Under the pieces are notes generated by a model. That model did no database searches and was not told where the DNA came from. It saw nothing but the letters and a program-made list of their open reading frames with translations. Shown here in pieces: positions 48,901 to 56,220 of a stretch of 64,000 nucleotides of DNA (its first letter is position 1; every line of letters begins with the position of its first letter). The stretch is from a virus: positions 113,188 through 177,187 of the IMG/VR virus record IMGVR_UViG_3300043446_003158; one strand, 5' to 3'. A program made the position numbers and the translations under genes.

Positions 48901-51900
48901 ATCTTCATATCCATATGGACCATATATTGGAATTCCGTCTCTGGACCATCCTATTATTTTAGAATGTAATGTATTTTCATCAGGATCTTTGAATTCCAAA
49001 CCCTCTCTATTTGAATAATATCCATTAATTGCATAAGTTAATCCTGTTTTTTCTTTATTTTCTAAATAAAACTCTCCAGGATATCTGTAATAATCATTAA
49101 CAGTTAATGATCTTATAGATGGAACAAGAACTGCACCTTGTCCTGGAGTTGAAACAATAATATTAGTATTATTGTCATATCCCGCACCTTCATTTAAAAC
49201 AATTATAGATTCTATTAAACCATTATTTACTTCTGCTCTTAATTTGCATCCCAATCCAGATCCAATAATTTCTAAATCTACATTTTTGTCATAATCCGTT
49301 CCTTTATTTTGAACTTGAACTGATACAATTTTTCCATTAATTATTAATGGTTTTAATTGAGCTCCAAATCCTTTTTTAATAGATACAATTGGATTTATAT
49401 TTAAATTTAATGCTGTTGAACCATAATCACTCCCAGGTTCATACAAATATGCACCAACAACATTTCCCCTAACAATAGGAGTTAATTTTACTTCAGAAGT
49501 AATTCCAATATATTCAGCAGTTAAACTTAATTCTATAGGAGGATATGAAAAAATTTGATATCCATCTCCGGTTGAATTAATATTAACAGATTTTCTTTTT
49601 ATATAATTTAATTTATCATTTTCATTTTCATTTTGTTCCTTTAAACCACCGTCTGATAATTTAAAATTATCGGAATCAACTTTTAAAACATAATATTTTT
49701 TACTAACATCTAATCCATTAATTTGTTGTCCCTCAAATGAATAATTAATTAAATCTCCATCATTAAAAGTGTGATTTTTAAATGTTATAGTATCAGTTTG
49801 AGTTATTATTCCAACTGGTTTAATTTTTAAAACTTTATTTGTATATCCTTCTCCAGGATTTACAATTCTTACATAAGATAAAACTTTAATAGGATCATAT
49901 AATCTAAACTTATGAATTCCATAAGTATTCATTGTTGTTAAACCAACAGTATTAATACCGCTAGTTAAATCATCTAAACTTGTATAAATTTGAATACTGT
50001 TTGAATTTATAACTTTTGGATAATAAATTCCACCATTTATTAAATATTTTCCACTATCTAAGTTTGATCCTCCAAAAGACCCTATACCAATACCTAAATT
50101 TCCATTAGTATTGTATACTATTTTTTGTCCGTCTAATAAAGCATGGGGACTATTAAAAGAAAAAGTATCATTTGATGGATTTATTGCTCCACCAAAATCT
50201 GTTGTTTGGGCACTAAAAATTATTTCTCTATACTGTTTTTTTATAATTGGATCAAAAACTGCACCTTTTCCATTTCCCCCTTTTGCGGAAATTGAAATAA
50301 CTCGTTCAATTCCAAATTGTTGAGGATCTACAAAAACATCTTTAAAGTTTCCTGAAACTATTAAATTTAATAATGCAGTTGTTCCAATACCAGTATTTGG
50401 ACTTGTTAGTTCTGCTTTTGGAGGACTAATAACATCATAATTAAATCCTTGATTTGAAACATCAACTTTTTCTATTGGACCATAAAAAACTTTATCAGTA
50501 GATTTATAATTTATAATATCAACTCCATTAATTAAAGTACCAACAACTCCAGGCAAAGTTTCAATATTTTTTTCCAATAAATTAAAATTTTTGTTTATTG
50601 AAAACTTTTTAAGTGAATTTGATGGTAATAAAATTTGAGAAGAATGTTGAACAAGAACAAATCTATGTGTTCCAAAAGAAGTGTTTTTATCAAAACGTAA
50701 AAAATCTTTTACCGGTAAAAATGATGCTGCGGAATACAATCGTATTTTATTTTTCTGAGGCAAAACTTCAACTATAAATTCTGAATAATTTAATAAACCA
50801 CTTATTGGTGAATTAGTTGTATAAAAGTATTTTACAATATCTCCAGTTAAAAATGGAACTTCATTATCAAAAGATAATATTGTATATTTTCCACCTAAAA
50901 GACCATCAAAAAACTCATCACTGTCTTTTAATGAATTAATTGTTTTTACCGATTGTTTAATATCTAATGTTATTTGTCTTGATGGTAAAGAATTTGATGC
51001 AACATACATTTCATTTTGTTTTGAAATGTATGTATTTTGCACATTTGAAATAACTTGAGGATATTTTATTGGTATATATTCACTAGATGAAAATTCATAA
51101 TTTCTTCTAATATCTATTTTTTGTTGTGGTAATATTCCAAATATTGGTGTATCTAAAGTTATTTTATTATTTTCTATAGCAGTGACAACAACATTATCCA
51201 GAACTTTTTGCTCAGTATCTCTAAGCAAAATATCAACAAAATCACCCACTTTTAAACTAGTGGGATGTGTATTTTCATAAAGAGTTATTACTGGATTTCC
51301 AACAGAAAATTTTTGTATATTATAACTAGATTTTATATTATAAATCCAAGAACTAAAAGCATATTCCTTTAAAGTTTTAGTATCTACATCATAACGAATA
51401 TCAGATCCAATTTCTCCAACTTCAACAACATCATTTTCTGATAATAAAATAGAATTTTCTATACCAGAAATGCTAGAAAGTGAACCAATTACTACAAATT
51501 CTATTTTTTTTGTTTCGTCACCATTTTCGTAACCATATACTATATAATCTTTAAAGTATAAATCTTTTCCGGGTTTTATTTCATTTAAAACTCCAGAACA
51601 ACCATAAAATTGATTTACACTTTTATTTTCATATGTAATTTCTTGCCCATCACAAACAAATTTCCCAGAATCTTTAAATCCTATTGTAGAATCTACAGTA
51701 ATTGTTGAAGATCCAATAGAAATATTGTTAGTTATTTTAGTTTTTGGTGTAATTTTAAAATTACCTTCTATCAAATTATCATCCGTGTATCCATAAAATA
51801 AATGAATTTTATAAACGGTTTTATTATTTTTTGTAGATATATCAATTTTAGATATTGGTCCAGAAAATGTCCCATCTACACTTTTGATTTGTTGACCAAC

Positions 51901-52677
51901 TAATTTAAAAGGATCGCAATTGTTTGTGATTAAATCACAAACTACAATATTTCTACGCAAATAATCTCCAGCAGAAGGCTTTATTAAAAAGTCCTCAAGA
52001 TTTACAATTTTTGGAGTTTGATTAAATAAAACTTTAAATAATATTTTTATTGACTCATCAGTTCCCTTTGATTGGTAAAAACTTTTTATGTTGGAAATAA
52101 AATTATTAATATCTAATTCTGGAGAAAATTCAAAATCTTCAAACCCTGGCGCAAAAAGATATTTTAATTTTTTATAAAATTCTTTTAAAAATAAAGAGCT
52201 TAAATTGGTTGCTTCTACTCCAGATTTATGAGAAGATGATTTTGATTTGGTAAAAACTAATTCTTCTTGATTTGACAAGTCATTAAGAGAAGATATTCCA
52301 GAAAATCCACGAGAACAACCTAAAAGTGTATTTCCACTAATACTTTCATATGTTATTATTTCATCTTCAATTTTTACTAATCCATATTTTTTTGGAAATC
52401 CTTTTATTGAAGAAAGATTTATTTCATCGGACGTAGATGTTATGTCTGAAGTAAGAGTTATTTTTTCTTGACTTATTTTATCATTTAAAAAGTCAAAATT
52501 TAGGTACTGATCTAAATTTTCTATAATATCTATTGGACCACCTTCAAATTCCTGAGAAATATAATATTGCTTTAAAAATTCTAAAAATTTTGGATTTTCA
52601 TCCAAAATAAATTCTGGTATCTGATTGCTGATAATTTCGTTTACCTTTATTCTACTCTCAAAATTTGTCGATATCAT
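39964..52677 (-). CDS. 7: Giant gp7-like baseplate wedge protein (4237 aa) with YHYH domain
   Basis: The N-terminus (MISTNFESRIKVNEIISNQI, then ENPKFLEFLKQYYISQEFEG and SFYQSKGTDESIKILFKVLF) matches the gp7-type initiator encoded between gp6 and gp8 in cyanophages. T4 gp7 is 1032 residues, so this one is about four times longer. A YHYH-type domain is visible at about 1240-1330 (GWSRDGIPIYGPYGYED, then DIHNGRFSKTPEFPNGVYAY). About fourteen G-x-G-Y-type repeats are spread through it, along with repeated modules such as NGVLQTPLSYTPL and NGVLQEPGVSYEYNGGTTF (the latter typical of tail fibres). Several turns match Ig-like or carbohydrate-binding beta modules, but none can be named with certainty. 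Confidence 0.85.
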   Translation of the reverse strand: MISTNFESRIKVNEIISNQIPEFILDENPKFLEFLKQYYISQEFEGGPIDIIENLDQYLNFDFLNDKISQEKITLTSDITSTSDEINLSSIKGFPKKYGLVKIEDEIITYESISGNTLLGCSRGFSGISSLNDLSNQEELVFTKSKSSSHKSGVEATNLSSLFLKEFYKKLKYLFAPGFEDFEFSPELDINNFISNIKSFYQSKGTDESIKILFKVLFNQTPKIVNLEDFLIKPSAGDYLRRNIVVCDLITNNCDPFKLVGQQIKSVDGTFSGPISKIDISTKNNKTVYKIHLFYGYTDDNLIEGNFKITPKTKITNNISIGSSTITVDSTIGFKDSGKFVCDGQEITYENKSVNQFYGCSGVLNEIKPGKDLYFKDYIVYGYENGDETKKIEFVVIGSLSSISGIENSILLSENDVVEVGEIGSDIRYDVDTKTLKEYAFSSWIYNIKSSYNIQKFSVGNPVITLYENTHPTSLKVGDFVDILLRDTEQKVLDNVVVTAIENNKITLDTPIFGILPQQKIDIRRNYEFSSSEYIPIKYPQVISNVQNTYISKQNEMYVASNSLPSRQITLDIKQSVKTINSLKDSDEFFDGLLGGKYTILSFDNEVPFLTGDIVKYFYTTNSPISGLLNYSEFIVEVLPQKNKIRLYSAASFLPVKDFLRFDKNTSFGTHRFVLVQHSSQILLPSNSLKKFSINKNFNLLEKNIETLPGVVGTLINGVDIINYKSTDKVFYGPIEKVDVSNQGFNYDVISPPKAELTSPNTGIGTTALLNLIVSGNFKDVFVDPQQFGIERVISISAKGGNGKGAVFDPIIKKQYREIIFSAQTTDFGGAINPSNDTFSFNSPHALLDGQKIVYNTNGNLGIGIGSFGGSNLDSGKYLINGGIYYPKVINSNSIQIYTSLDDLTSGINTVGLTTMNTYGIHKFRLYDPIKVLSYVRIVNPGEGYTNKVLKIKPVGIITQTDTITFKNHTFNDGDLINYSFEGQQINGLDVSKKYYVLKVDSDNFKLSDGGLKEQNENENDKLNYIKRKSVNINSTGDGYQIFSYPPIELSLTAEYIGITSEVKLTPIVRGNVVGAYLYEPGSDYGSTALNLNINPIVSIKKGFGAQLKPLIINGKIVSVQVQNKGTDYDKNVDLEIIGSGLGCKLRAEVNNGLIESIIVLNEGAGYDNNTNIIVSTPGQGAVLVPSIRSLTVNDYYRYPGEFYLENKEKTGLTYAINGYYSNREGLEFKDPDENTLHSKIIGWSRDGIPIYGPYGYEDPSNFSSQIVRLKSGYTLNPEKVYNRPPLQDLPSGFFVEDYSFTNSGNLDIHNGRFSKTPEFPNGVYAYYSSTKLDVSTAAKTEIVPEFPYFIGNSYRSDPESNFILDQNADLDDENLLRNTFPYRVNREFSSNYFLPKNFGLKQRSEIKSVETGSVDGLIIQVPGEGYSNGDKLIFENQGTSGVGALAVIEKVFNRSEIESVNTTYNLYENVEFTWENSNTVIAKILPSHNLLDQESIQITGLSTSSVKNLAGNHKIEVTKQSAVLLRELNSAPNVGVVTDIYLDRRLSNVSVGSSVLINSEKFMILNIFENNILRCMRSQTGISHSISSLVEEIPCIFKINLDSKYFKSKNKSIVYFNPNDSVGVGTLEGKETLITQYYGDFSKKVSIPTRSIYIPNHPFNTNDLIKLSSSQSVGSASILVSNTSSGFEFGLPPEINEDSYLYVINKSKDFIGIVTQIGLTTTTSGLYFASNGSNKYDYKIESVLNSDEILTGTVSKIKATINTYTNHNIQNGEFIDLKINPNLSGISTLKYNPDFNVLLVNPEVFGSSSVDISKNTITIPSHRFETGQKVFYNTSSYNSGGISTGIYYINKVDSNKIKLCETNLDAISFPVNEINIQNSGGSSQEISKVNPQILSIRNNDVIFDLSDSSLNGYEFDLFYDKNFNKNFVSTASTSQFNVSRSGTIGVNGELIVNYDDKIPSFYYSLIKDHKPIFSNEKESEYQVIFVDSFYNQQNSVVYQSSNTSFSISLKKIPESLEYTNQNSKIEYTTSSKNTTGPIASVKLLSGGSGYKKIPRIVGVDTSFSGRIPGKNAYINATTKSIGKYKSIEISNDGFDYPSDKTLRPSANLNNLLILSDNEEISEINVVSGGKNFLSKPNLVLVDTLTRQPVNSGILELSLNGSSIGSVKIISRPKGLRSAVHRLYTVNNSNGVTIIGVTTCIDGIVHALVRTPPIYGFVTPPFNVGDYVFVENVQKGAVEDEFGNISFPGDGYNSSDHGYNFFKVTDFINDPGNAVLKYDISPYTLNPGVSVLSQSTYSSAINEKSYPIFDIVQIKSKFSDGESLYINNIPSNIEIRNASSDSLNVSKTSQEIKIFDKVKGTFSNSQATVTDIFTYDARFNYSSSSKSKSGWITDVGKLNLDTQALPDNDYYQNLSYSIKSDVEYDRYSEALNKLVHPVGTKSFGEIGFSSGGKTSIAGTSSLSTVLNLDNQKRVDIIKNYDIAFDYEATQYFSSNVRLLNKKLSNYIECKSNRVLQIDDISNSFSSSEFNKDEFLDSVTYDITDFYSKFLVQVSNIKNLESDKVSYQVSDLVVLNDFKNTYTLNKSNIFTNFDLGYFEGKLNNVGDPALVFNPTDPYETSYNIKIYREYFSQPNITGFGITNYGFLRLFSESREVKGEVGFSTSVFRALSADYHTIQSSSLIINTKDYSLNYYEVVGTYDGTNTHLAEYYFDSSQYFGGYSSGYIGTFGLTVNSGVISLSFFNNTSDKLIIKNKTVAIGKPELGEGIHRFLVEDQIPGSERTSRIESNYNLTTGISTITSFDSATESLLKSLIRVSIGSTIAIYQVIVISDQTYTKLQSDPFITVGESSGIGTFSTNNDGSLVNLVFHPHNKFLESAITIQSVDQYIYAEYDEFNIPEILSYGASRERIYVNKYGSINNYGKDRLDFDLNWNRTPIFEKVFNPKNTKQLNLETGVITIKNHFFEDNEELIYTPSSTLVGVSATAIGIGSTLVGGTIFTGDTIVGFKTITGIASTDGIITTANNIIQGLDIPNNTSVISIGITYSYFVGNVSSGSSVITGVANTSILKVGSGIYSDDNTQYGTIISIGINSITSSLASLPSGSEKVYYSSNLNYSATLSNVSTGTSFRNNFQVGIITTICPSTVYAKKIDENNFSITGVKNGIGFTFTNFGGGNYHKFEMKKKLEKTVLTVNGVLQTPLSYTPLSKTLSNNLGGLVSAGTSFISLSGISSIQPVDILKVDDEYMTVINVGFGTTVVGPISGLGTFALCNVNRGSLGSISTTHTDNTDIRIYKGSYNIVGNKIWFSEAPDGKGNNALFGDNYLPLPKSTFNGRVYLRKDYTTNRIYDDISLNFTGVGRTFSLYSGGKVVSDAVPGNNILILNDIYQTPDTTNNTNNNYEILTSGGISSVRFKGITLPNTSESFTVDYDINQNDLPKGGVLVSLAFTGGHGYAPLIGVPSDVLDVKVGAGGSIKSIGFTTSIIVGLAVTGNIGVTTNIVTGINTDSIKVNQKVMNILNKYVDEIKFVPQYVNLKVPNITNILQFDTLVSSVGINSITLSKLTTNTSSLTTSFGFDFGDEFRGSGYYSSVSVSIADTSHVGLSATITANVGSGGSITSFTIINGGTGYSNPIPVISDPSYQNLSIKGLFRPSIGSTTKTGIGLSITVVASPSERVGIGSSYSYISDFIITKPGYSFELGDVFELNGLTTAAGISKPLEPLTFTVTEVKADTFGAWQVGEFDFVDTTKPLQNGVRTRFPLIKNNKLLSFERSKTDPAAAIIDFSTILLIFINGVLQEPGVSYEYNGGTTFKFFEAPKYEDNVSIFFYRGTAGIDSVEINVYPTIKPGDSIQINKNEGLPFTIGQDPRVISFITSSDSFETGIYLGEGVDELNPKPMDLIPQKTDLVTNLITQYKDRDSLESQIFPTAKIIKSVSNSDTEIFVDNAQFFKYEENQFDLSIPNFNGLIVQNGSPISAALTATVSLSSTISKITVNSGGSGYAGLGIGNSILLKLRSVSSIGGTDAIISATVSAAGTITTPIYISNSGYGYTYSNPPEVIAPISAIPNELVTDINFVQGFSGIITGITTCPGIGTNLALKLFTSYDQNINVSNLIVGYPIYVFDTSIGNGITSINSNELQIVSIGNTYCDNIYQVHQITNLNLKGEIICNISDKTSVIGLKTTGSSLKGRFSWGKFSSVKRSETNPLSIDLSNYTASSGLSSFPTIQRRGYGLRELGGLVKIFLD

Positions 52678-52678
52678 A

Positions 52679-54559
52679 TTACCTCGTTATTTTACCGTTG
52701 GAATAACTTGAAGTTACTGGGAAATCAACTCCTGAAATCTGCTCACCAGAAACAATAGTATCTCTTAGCATATTTATGTTGTTTGCGCTAGTATTCACAT
52801 CAAAAATAACATACAAATCTTTTAATCCTATTACATCATTTGATTCTGGATATGCTTGAACTTCAATCATACCATTTGGCAATATTGTCGAAGAAATGTT
52901 GATGGTATTAATTAATATTTCTCCAGTTTTATAATTAACTGTTCCTACAGATTTTTTAACTATTTGATATGTTTTTAAATCTTCAAGTGGTTTAACAATA
53001 GTTAATTCTCCAATATCATTAGAAGATGCTACGTCAACAAAGAAACAAATTCCAGTTTCTCCTAAAACAGTAAATCCAGTACTTTTAATATTATATTTAC
53101 CTATCTCTTTATGGAACTGATTTCCAAAACATAATTCATATTGTGCAAAATTATTTAAAACGCAATTTAAATTACGTCTCATTTTAACTTTAGTAATATT
53201 AGATGTTATGGAAGGATCAACACTATCAATTAATTGAACAACTTTACTGTATCTAAATCTACCAGAAAATTTATTAGATTGTATAGATTTTGAATAATTC
53301 TCTAAGGATATAATTATTTTTTCTTTTATTTCTGAAGGATTTAAAATTCTATTTGAATTATAGTAAATTGAACTGTCAATTTCAACATATAGAACTTTAA
53401 GATCCATTATTTGGTGATTTATTCCTATTACTCCATATTTTTTTAATTTTTTAATAATATCTTGCTTCGTAAAATCTGATAATCTATAAGAATCTTTTGG
53501 TTTAATACTTATAAAAACGTTTCCATATTGAGGAGGACTCATAGTCTCACCACCAATAACAGTTACTGCTTCTGCTTCTGGATAAAGATATTTTACTATA
53601 GATTCATAGTCTACTGAGGTAACTGCTCTGTACTGAGAAGAATATAAACGAGGAGCAAAATATTTAATTGAATCTATAGATTCAATATCATTTCCTCCAA
53701 TTGCTGGAGATAATGTGGTTATAGAAATAGGTTGTGCTGGAGTTTGAATTTGATCTAAATTATTTGTTAAAATTCCAGCAAAGGAAAATAATGATGGACC
53801 GTCTCCGTTTTTTCCATCAGTAATAATATAACTAATCTCTACTGTAGATCCTCCTTCTAATTTTTTACCTAAAATACCATCACCAAATAAAACTTGATAT
53901 CTATTATCTTCTATTTCTTGTATTAAAAATATTTCCGAATCTTGATTAATTTCTGTTATGTTATCAACTAAACTATATTTTAATCCATTAACTTTTACAT
54001 TTAATGTGCTTGTATCTATATTTTGATTATCTAAAATAAATTTACGAGTTGATTCACTAACATTAGAAAATTTTTGAGTGATTAAATTTCCTTGATATAT
54101 TTCAACTTCTTCAAACGATGCTATTGCAGAATTTGCATTAACTGTAGCAATTACGTTAGAAGGTATTGAAAATACGTAATTGGTATTTTCTGATGCACCA
54201 ACACAAACTAATCCTGCTTTAAGTATGATTTGAGTTGGTGCAGTAACTACATTCCCTAAATTTACATTAAATGATATTTTTGCTTTTGAGCATATTTTTG
54301 ATCTAGGAACATATCCAACATTTCTTGCTAATGAAACTACATTTTCCCTAATTGTTGCAGAATCTAAAAAAGATTCATTAACTATCATGTTTGCATTAAA
54401 TGCCGTTATATAAGTGTTATATGCAAGAATGTCAATTAGCACAGAAAAATTAGAACCTTCAAAGTCAAAATCAGTAAAATTAGTATTTAACCGAAGATAA
54501 TCTTTTATTGAGGTTTTAATTTGATCGAAATCTAGATTTGCAAATTTAGTAAAAGGCAT
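52679..54559 (-). CDS. 6: Baseplate wedge protein gp6
   Basis: This 626-residue protein begins MPFTKFANLDFDQIKTSIKD and contains SNFSVLIDILAYNTYITAFN, FLDSATIRENVVSLARNVGY, PAIGGNDIESIDSIKYFAPR and YSSQYRAVTSVDYESIVKYL, the hallmarks of gp6/baseplate J-like proteins. It dimerises around the hub and joins the wedges. It sits directly between gp25 and the gp7-like gene. Confidence 0.95.
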   Translation of the reverse strand: MPFTKFANLDFDQIKTSIKDYLRLNTNFTDFDFEGSNFSVLIDILAYNTYITAFNANMIVNESFLDSATIRENVVSLARNVGYVPRSKICSKAKISFNVNLGNVVTAPTQIILKAGLVCVGASENTNYVFSIPSNVIATVNANSAIASFEEVEIYQGNLITQKFSNVSESTRKFILDNQNIDTSTLNVKVNGLKYSLVDNITEINQDSEIFLIQEIEDNRYQVLFGDGILGKKLEGGSTVEISYIITDGKNGDGPSLFSFAGILTNNLDQIQTPAQPISITTLSPAIGGNDIESIDSIKYFAPRLYSSQYRAVTSVDYESIVKYLYPEAEAVTVIGGETMSPPQYGNVFISIKPKDSYRLSDFTKQDIIKKLKKYGVIGINHQIMDLKVLYVEIDSSIYYNSNRILNPSEIKEKIIISLENYSKSIQSNKFSGRFRYSKVVQLIDSVDPSITSNITKVKMRRNLNCVLNNFAQYELCFGNQFHKEIGKYNIKSTGFTVLGETGICFFVDVASSNDIGELTIVKPLEDLKTYQIVKKSVGTVNYKTGEILINTINISSTILPNGMIEVQAYPESNDVIGLKDLYVIFDVNTSANNINMLRDTIVSGEQISGVDFPVTSSYSNGKITR

Positions 54560-54560
54560 T

Positions 54561-54962
54561 TTATCTTATTGCCTCTAAAATGTAGGTGAATGATTGTTTT
54601 GGTGTATTTTCACCAATAATATTAAAGTATATAACAATTTCAAAATAATTTAAATCGGGAAAAGGATTAACTTCAATTTCAACATCAGATACTCTTGGCT
54701 CAAAGTTTGATATGGCAACATCAATATAATTTTTTAATAATGAAGCTGTACCAAAATCTATAAATTCAAATAAAGTAGGTCTTACTTTAGAACCAAACAA
54801 AGGATTAAACAAACGTTCATTTGGAACAGTTTGAATAATATTTTTTATAGATTTTTTGATAGCAACTTCATTTTTTAAAACGAGAATATCTTTAGTAACT
54901 GGATGCATATCAAAAGATAAACTTATGTCTTTAAAAACTTTTGATATTCTCGTTGTTGCCAT
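54561..54962 (-). CDS. 25: Baseplate wedge protein gp25
   Basis: This 133-residue protein (T4 gp25 is 132) has the GPW/gp25 pattern: FKDISLSFDMHPVTKDILVL, NEVAIKKSIKNIIQTVPNER and LFNPLFGSKVRPTLFEF. It is the lysozyme-like fold that stabilises wedge assembly with gp6, which follows one base downstream. A late promoter lies at 54990-54997. Confidence 0.95.
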   Translation of the reverse strand: MATTRISKVFKDISLSFDMHPVTKDILVLKNEVAIKKSIKNIIQTVPNERLFNPLFGSKVRPTLFEFIDFGTASLLKNYIDVAISNFEPRVSDVEIEVNPFPDLNYFEIVIYFNIIGENTPKQSFTYILEAIR

Positions 54963-54989
54963 TAAATTATTAAATGATGTACTTTTTTT

Positions 54990-54997
54990 TATTTATA
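54990..54997 (-). promoter_or_regulatory. Late promoter TATAAATA for the gp25-gp6-gp7 operon
   Basis: TATAAATA on the minus strand, 28 bases before the gp25 ATG. It directly follows the stop of the 81-residue gene at 54998. Confidence 0.75.
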
Positions 54998-55243
54998 TTA
55001 GGACCATGGACGTCCATAAATTGGTTCAGTTCCATAATCCCAATCATCATAATCGGTATCATTCCTTATAGATTTGTGAGATGTTTCAGATAAATTAAAT
55101 TTGTTCTTTGCAATTTCATCATGCATAATTTCTTGGATCACTTTTTTCTTTTCTAAAGAGGAATTGTAATCGGTTACAAGTTTTGTGGTTCCCCACATAT
55201 GATACATGTAGTTTTGATCTCTATCTACTGGTAAATTGGACAT
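54998..55243 (-). CDS. 81-residue conserved cyanophage protein
   Basis: This protein starts MSNLPVDRDQNYMYHMWGTT and ends DYDDWDYGTEPIYGRPWS. The start at 55243 is chosen because an AGGAG ribosome-binding site sits six bases upstream; a longer reading is unlikely. It is polar and acidic, of a type I recall beside speD or gp25 in cyanophages. An AT-rich inverted repeat (CTGTTTTT/AAAAACAG, 55252-55271) lies just upstream. Function unknown. Confidence 0.72.
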   Translation of the reverse strand: MSNLPVDRDQNYMYHMWGTTKLVTDYNSSLEKKKVIQEIMHDEIAKNKFNLSETSHKSIRNDTDYDDWDYGTEPIYGRPWS

Positions 55244-55312
55244 TTTAGCTCCTGTTTTTTGGTAAAAACAGAACTTTTTTTGGAAGGAGGTTGCTATCTC
55301 CCCTACCACTAT

Positions 55313-55639
55313 TTAACGATTAACGTATCTTAGAGTGTAATTTTCGGAATTTAGGTATTTTAACAGTTCAAGAGCAATTAACTTAGGATTTCCTTCTCCA
55401 CAAGTATAAACATCTATTGCTAAACACCCATTTTCAGGCCATGTATGGCAAGAAACATGACTTTCCGAAAGGGCAATCACGATTGTACACCCCTGTGGTA
55501 TAAAACAATGTGAAAAAATGTTCAAAATAGTCATTTTTGCACGTTCAATACCTCTAATCATGACATTTTGAAGAGAATTTATGTCATTTATGAGGTCATA
55601 TTGAACATCATACACCTCTAAGAGGAGGTGATTACCCAT
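55313..55639 (-). CDS. speD: S-adenosylmethionine decarboxylase proenzyme SpeD
   Basis: This protein is 108 residues from the ATG at 55639; an upstream TTG would add ten. It begins MGNHLLLEVYD and carries the self-cleavage site ALSE/SHVSCHTWPE, in which Ser becomes the pyruvoyl group. The proton donor His is five residues later and the catalytic Cys 20 residues later, in DVYTCG. The spacing matches the small bacterial (Thermotoga/Bacillus-type) enzymes. It makes decarboxylated AdoMet for spermidine synthesis, which may supply polyamines for DNA packaging or support the host. speD is a known auxiliary gene of cyanophages. A TAAATAAATAAAT late-like promoter lies at about 55675. Confidence 0.93.
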   Translation of the reverse strand: MGNHLLLEVYDVQYDLINDINSLQNVMIRGIERAKMTILNIFSHCFIPQGCTIVIALSESHVSCHTWPENGCLAIDVYTCGEGNPKLIALELLKYLNSENYTLRYVNR

Positions 55640-55681
55640 TGAAAACTGTTCCAATGCAAAAATAAGCAAAAATTTATTTAT

Positions 55682-55888
55682 TTACTGAAAATTTGCTATA
55701 TTTTTACGAGAAAAAGTTTGATTTTCTTGAATTCTGATGTCTTTATTGCGGAAAGTCCAACAAAAACCACCATCATCAAGAAAAACGACCCATTCAAGGT
55801 CGTGTTCTTGTGATCTATCAATTAAAAAAAATGCCCAACCACTACCTTTTGGGGTAATGACTGGGATTGTGGGGTTTAATTGAATCAT
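55682..55888 (-). CDS. 68-residue conserved small protein
   Basis: This protein reads MIQLNPTIPVITPKGSGWAF, then FLIDRSQEHDLEWVVFLDDG and GFCWTFRNKDIRIQENQTF. The 'TPKGSGWAFFLIDRSQEHDL-WVVF' pattern is a very common small cyanophage protein, perhaps an SH3-like barrel given the strand pattern. It is six bases downstream of the 50-residue gene. Function is unknown. Confidence 0.78.
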   Translation of the reverse strand: MIQLNPTIPVITPKGSGWAFFLIDRSQEHDLEWVVFLDDGGFCWTFRNKDIRIQENQTFSRKNIANFQ

Positions 55889-55894
55889 TTTGGA

Positions 55895-56047
55895 CTATTT
55901 TCCTTGTCCTCTATACTTTTTACGAGCCTTATTGCGAGACGTAGCAGCATACTTGGTGCCATCACCGTCTCCTTGCCTTGTTTTCTTCGGAGGTCCAGGA
56001 ATATAAGACGTGCGCTTATTCAGACCACCTTTTGCTTTTACTGCCAT
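55895..56047 (-). CDS. 50-residue basic conserved protein
   Basis: This small gene encodes MAVKAKGGLNKRTSYIPGPP followed by KKTRQGDGDGTKYAATSRNK and ARKKYRGQGK. It is basic and glycine-rich, of a type that recurs next to the 68-residue gene in cyanophages as I recall. GGAGA lies before the ATG (AGTAGGAGATTA), a good ribosome-binding site. Probably nucleic-acid associated by charge only. Confidence 0.78.
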   Translation of the reverse strand: MAVKAKGGLNKRTSYIPGPPKKTRQGDGDGTKYAATSRNKARKKYRGQGK

Positions 56048-56049
56048 GA

Positions 56050-56220
56050 TTAATCTCCTACTATTTCAGTTTGTATTTCAGAAGGGTTTGGAGAACCTGT
56101 CTTATAATACTGGAAGGACAGATCCTCCAAGATTTGAAAAAATTCATCCTCTGATAAATTAGTGTAAATTTTACGTCCTCTACAGAGAATATTGTATTTT
56201 TCGCCAGATTTGTTAGACAT
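56050..56220 (-). CDS. 56-residue conserved small protein
   Basis: Starting at the ATG at 56220 the protein reads MSNKSGEKYNILCRGRKIYT followed by NLSEDEFFQILEDLSFQYYK. The longer reading to 56271 lies inside the glycosyltransferase gene and is rejected. The ATGA overlap with the upstream stop indicates coupling. The 'YNxxCRGRKIxTNLSEDEFF' pattern is common in cyanophages. Function unknown. Confidence 0.75.
   Translation of the reverse strand: MSNKSGEKYNILCRGRKIYTNLSEDEFFQILEDLSFQYYKTGSPNPSEIQTEIVGD

Noticed and set aside
55270-55312. Terminator between speD and the 81-residue gene
   Set aside because: The inverted repeat (GGAG...CTCC) is only four pairs with no T-tract, too weak to call.
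55640-55669. Ten-residue N-terminal extension of SpeD from a TTG
   Set aside because: The ATG at 55639 gives the usual SpeD start (MGNHLLLEVYD); the extension overlaps the late-like promoter region.
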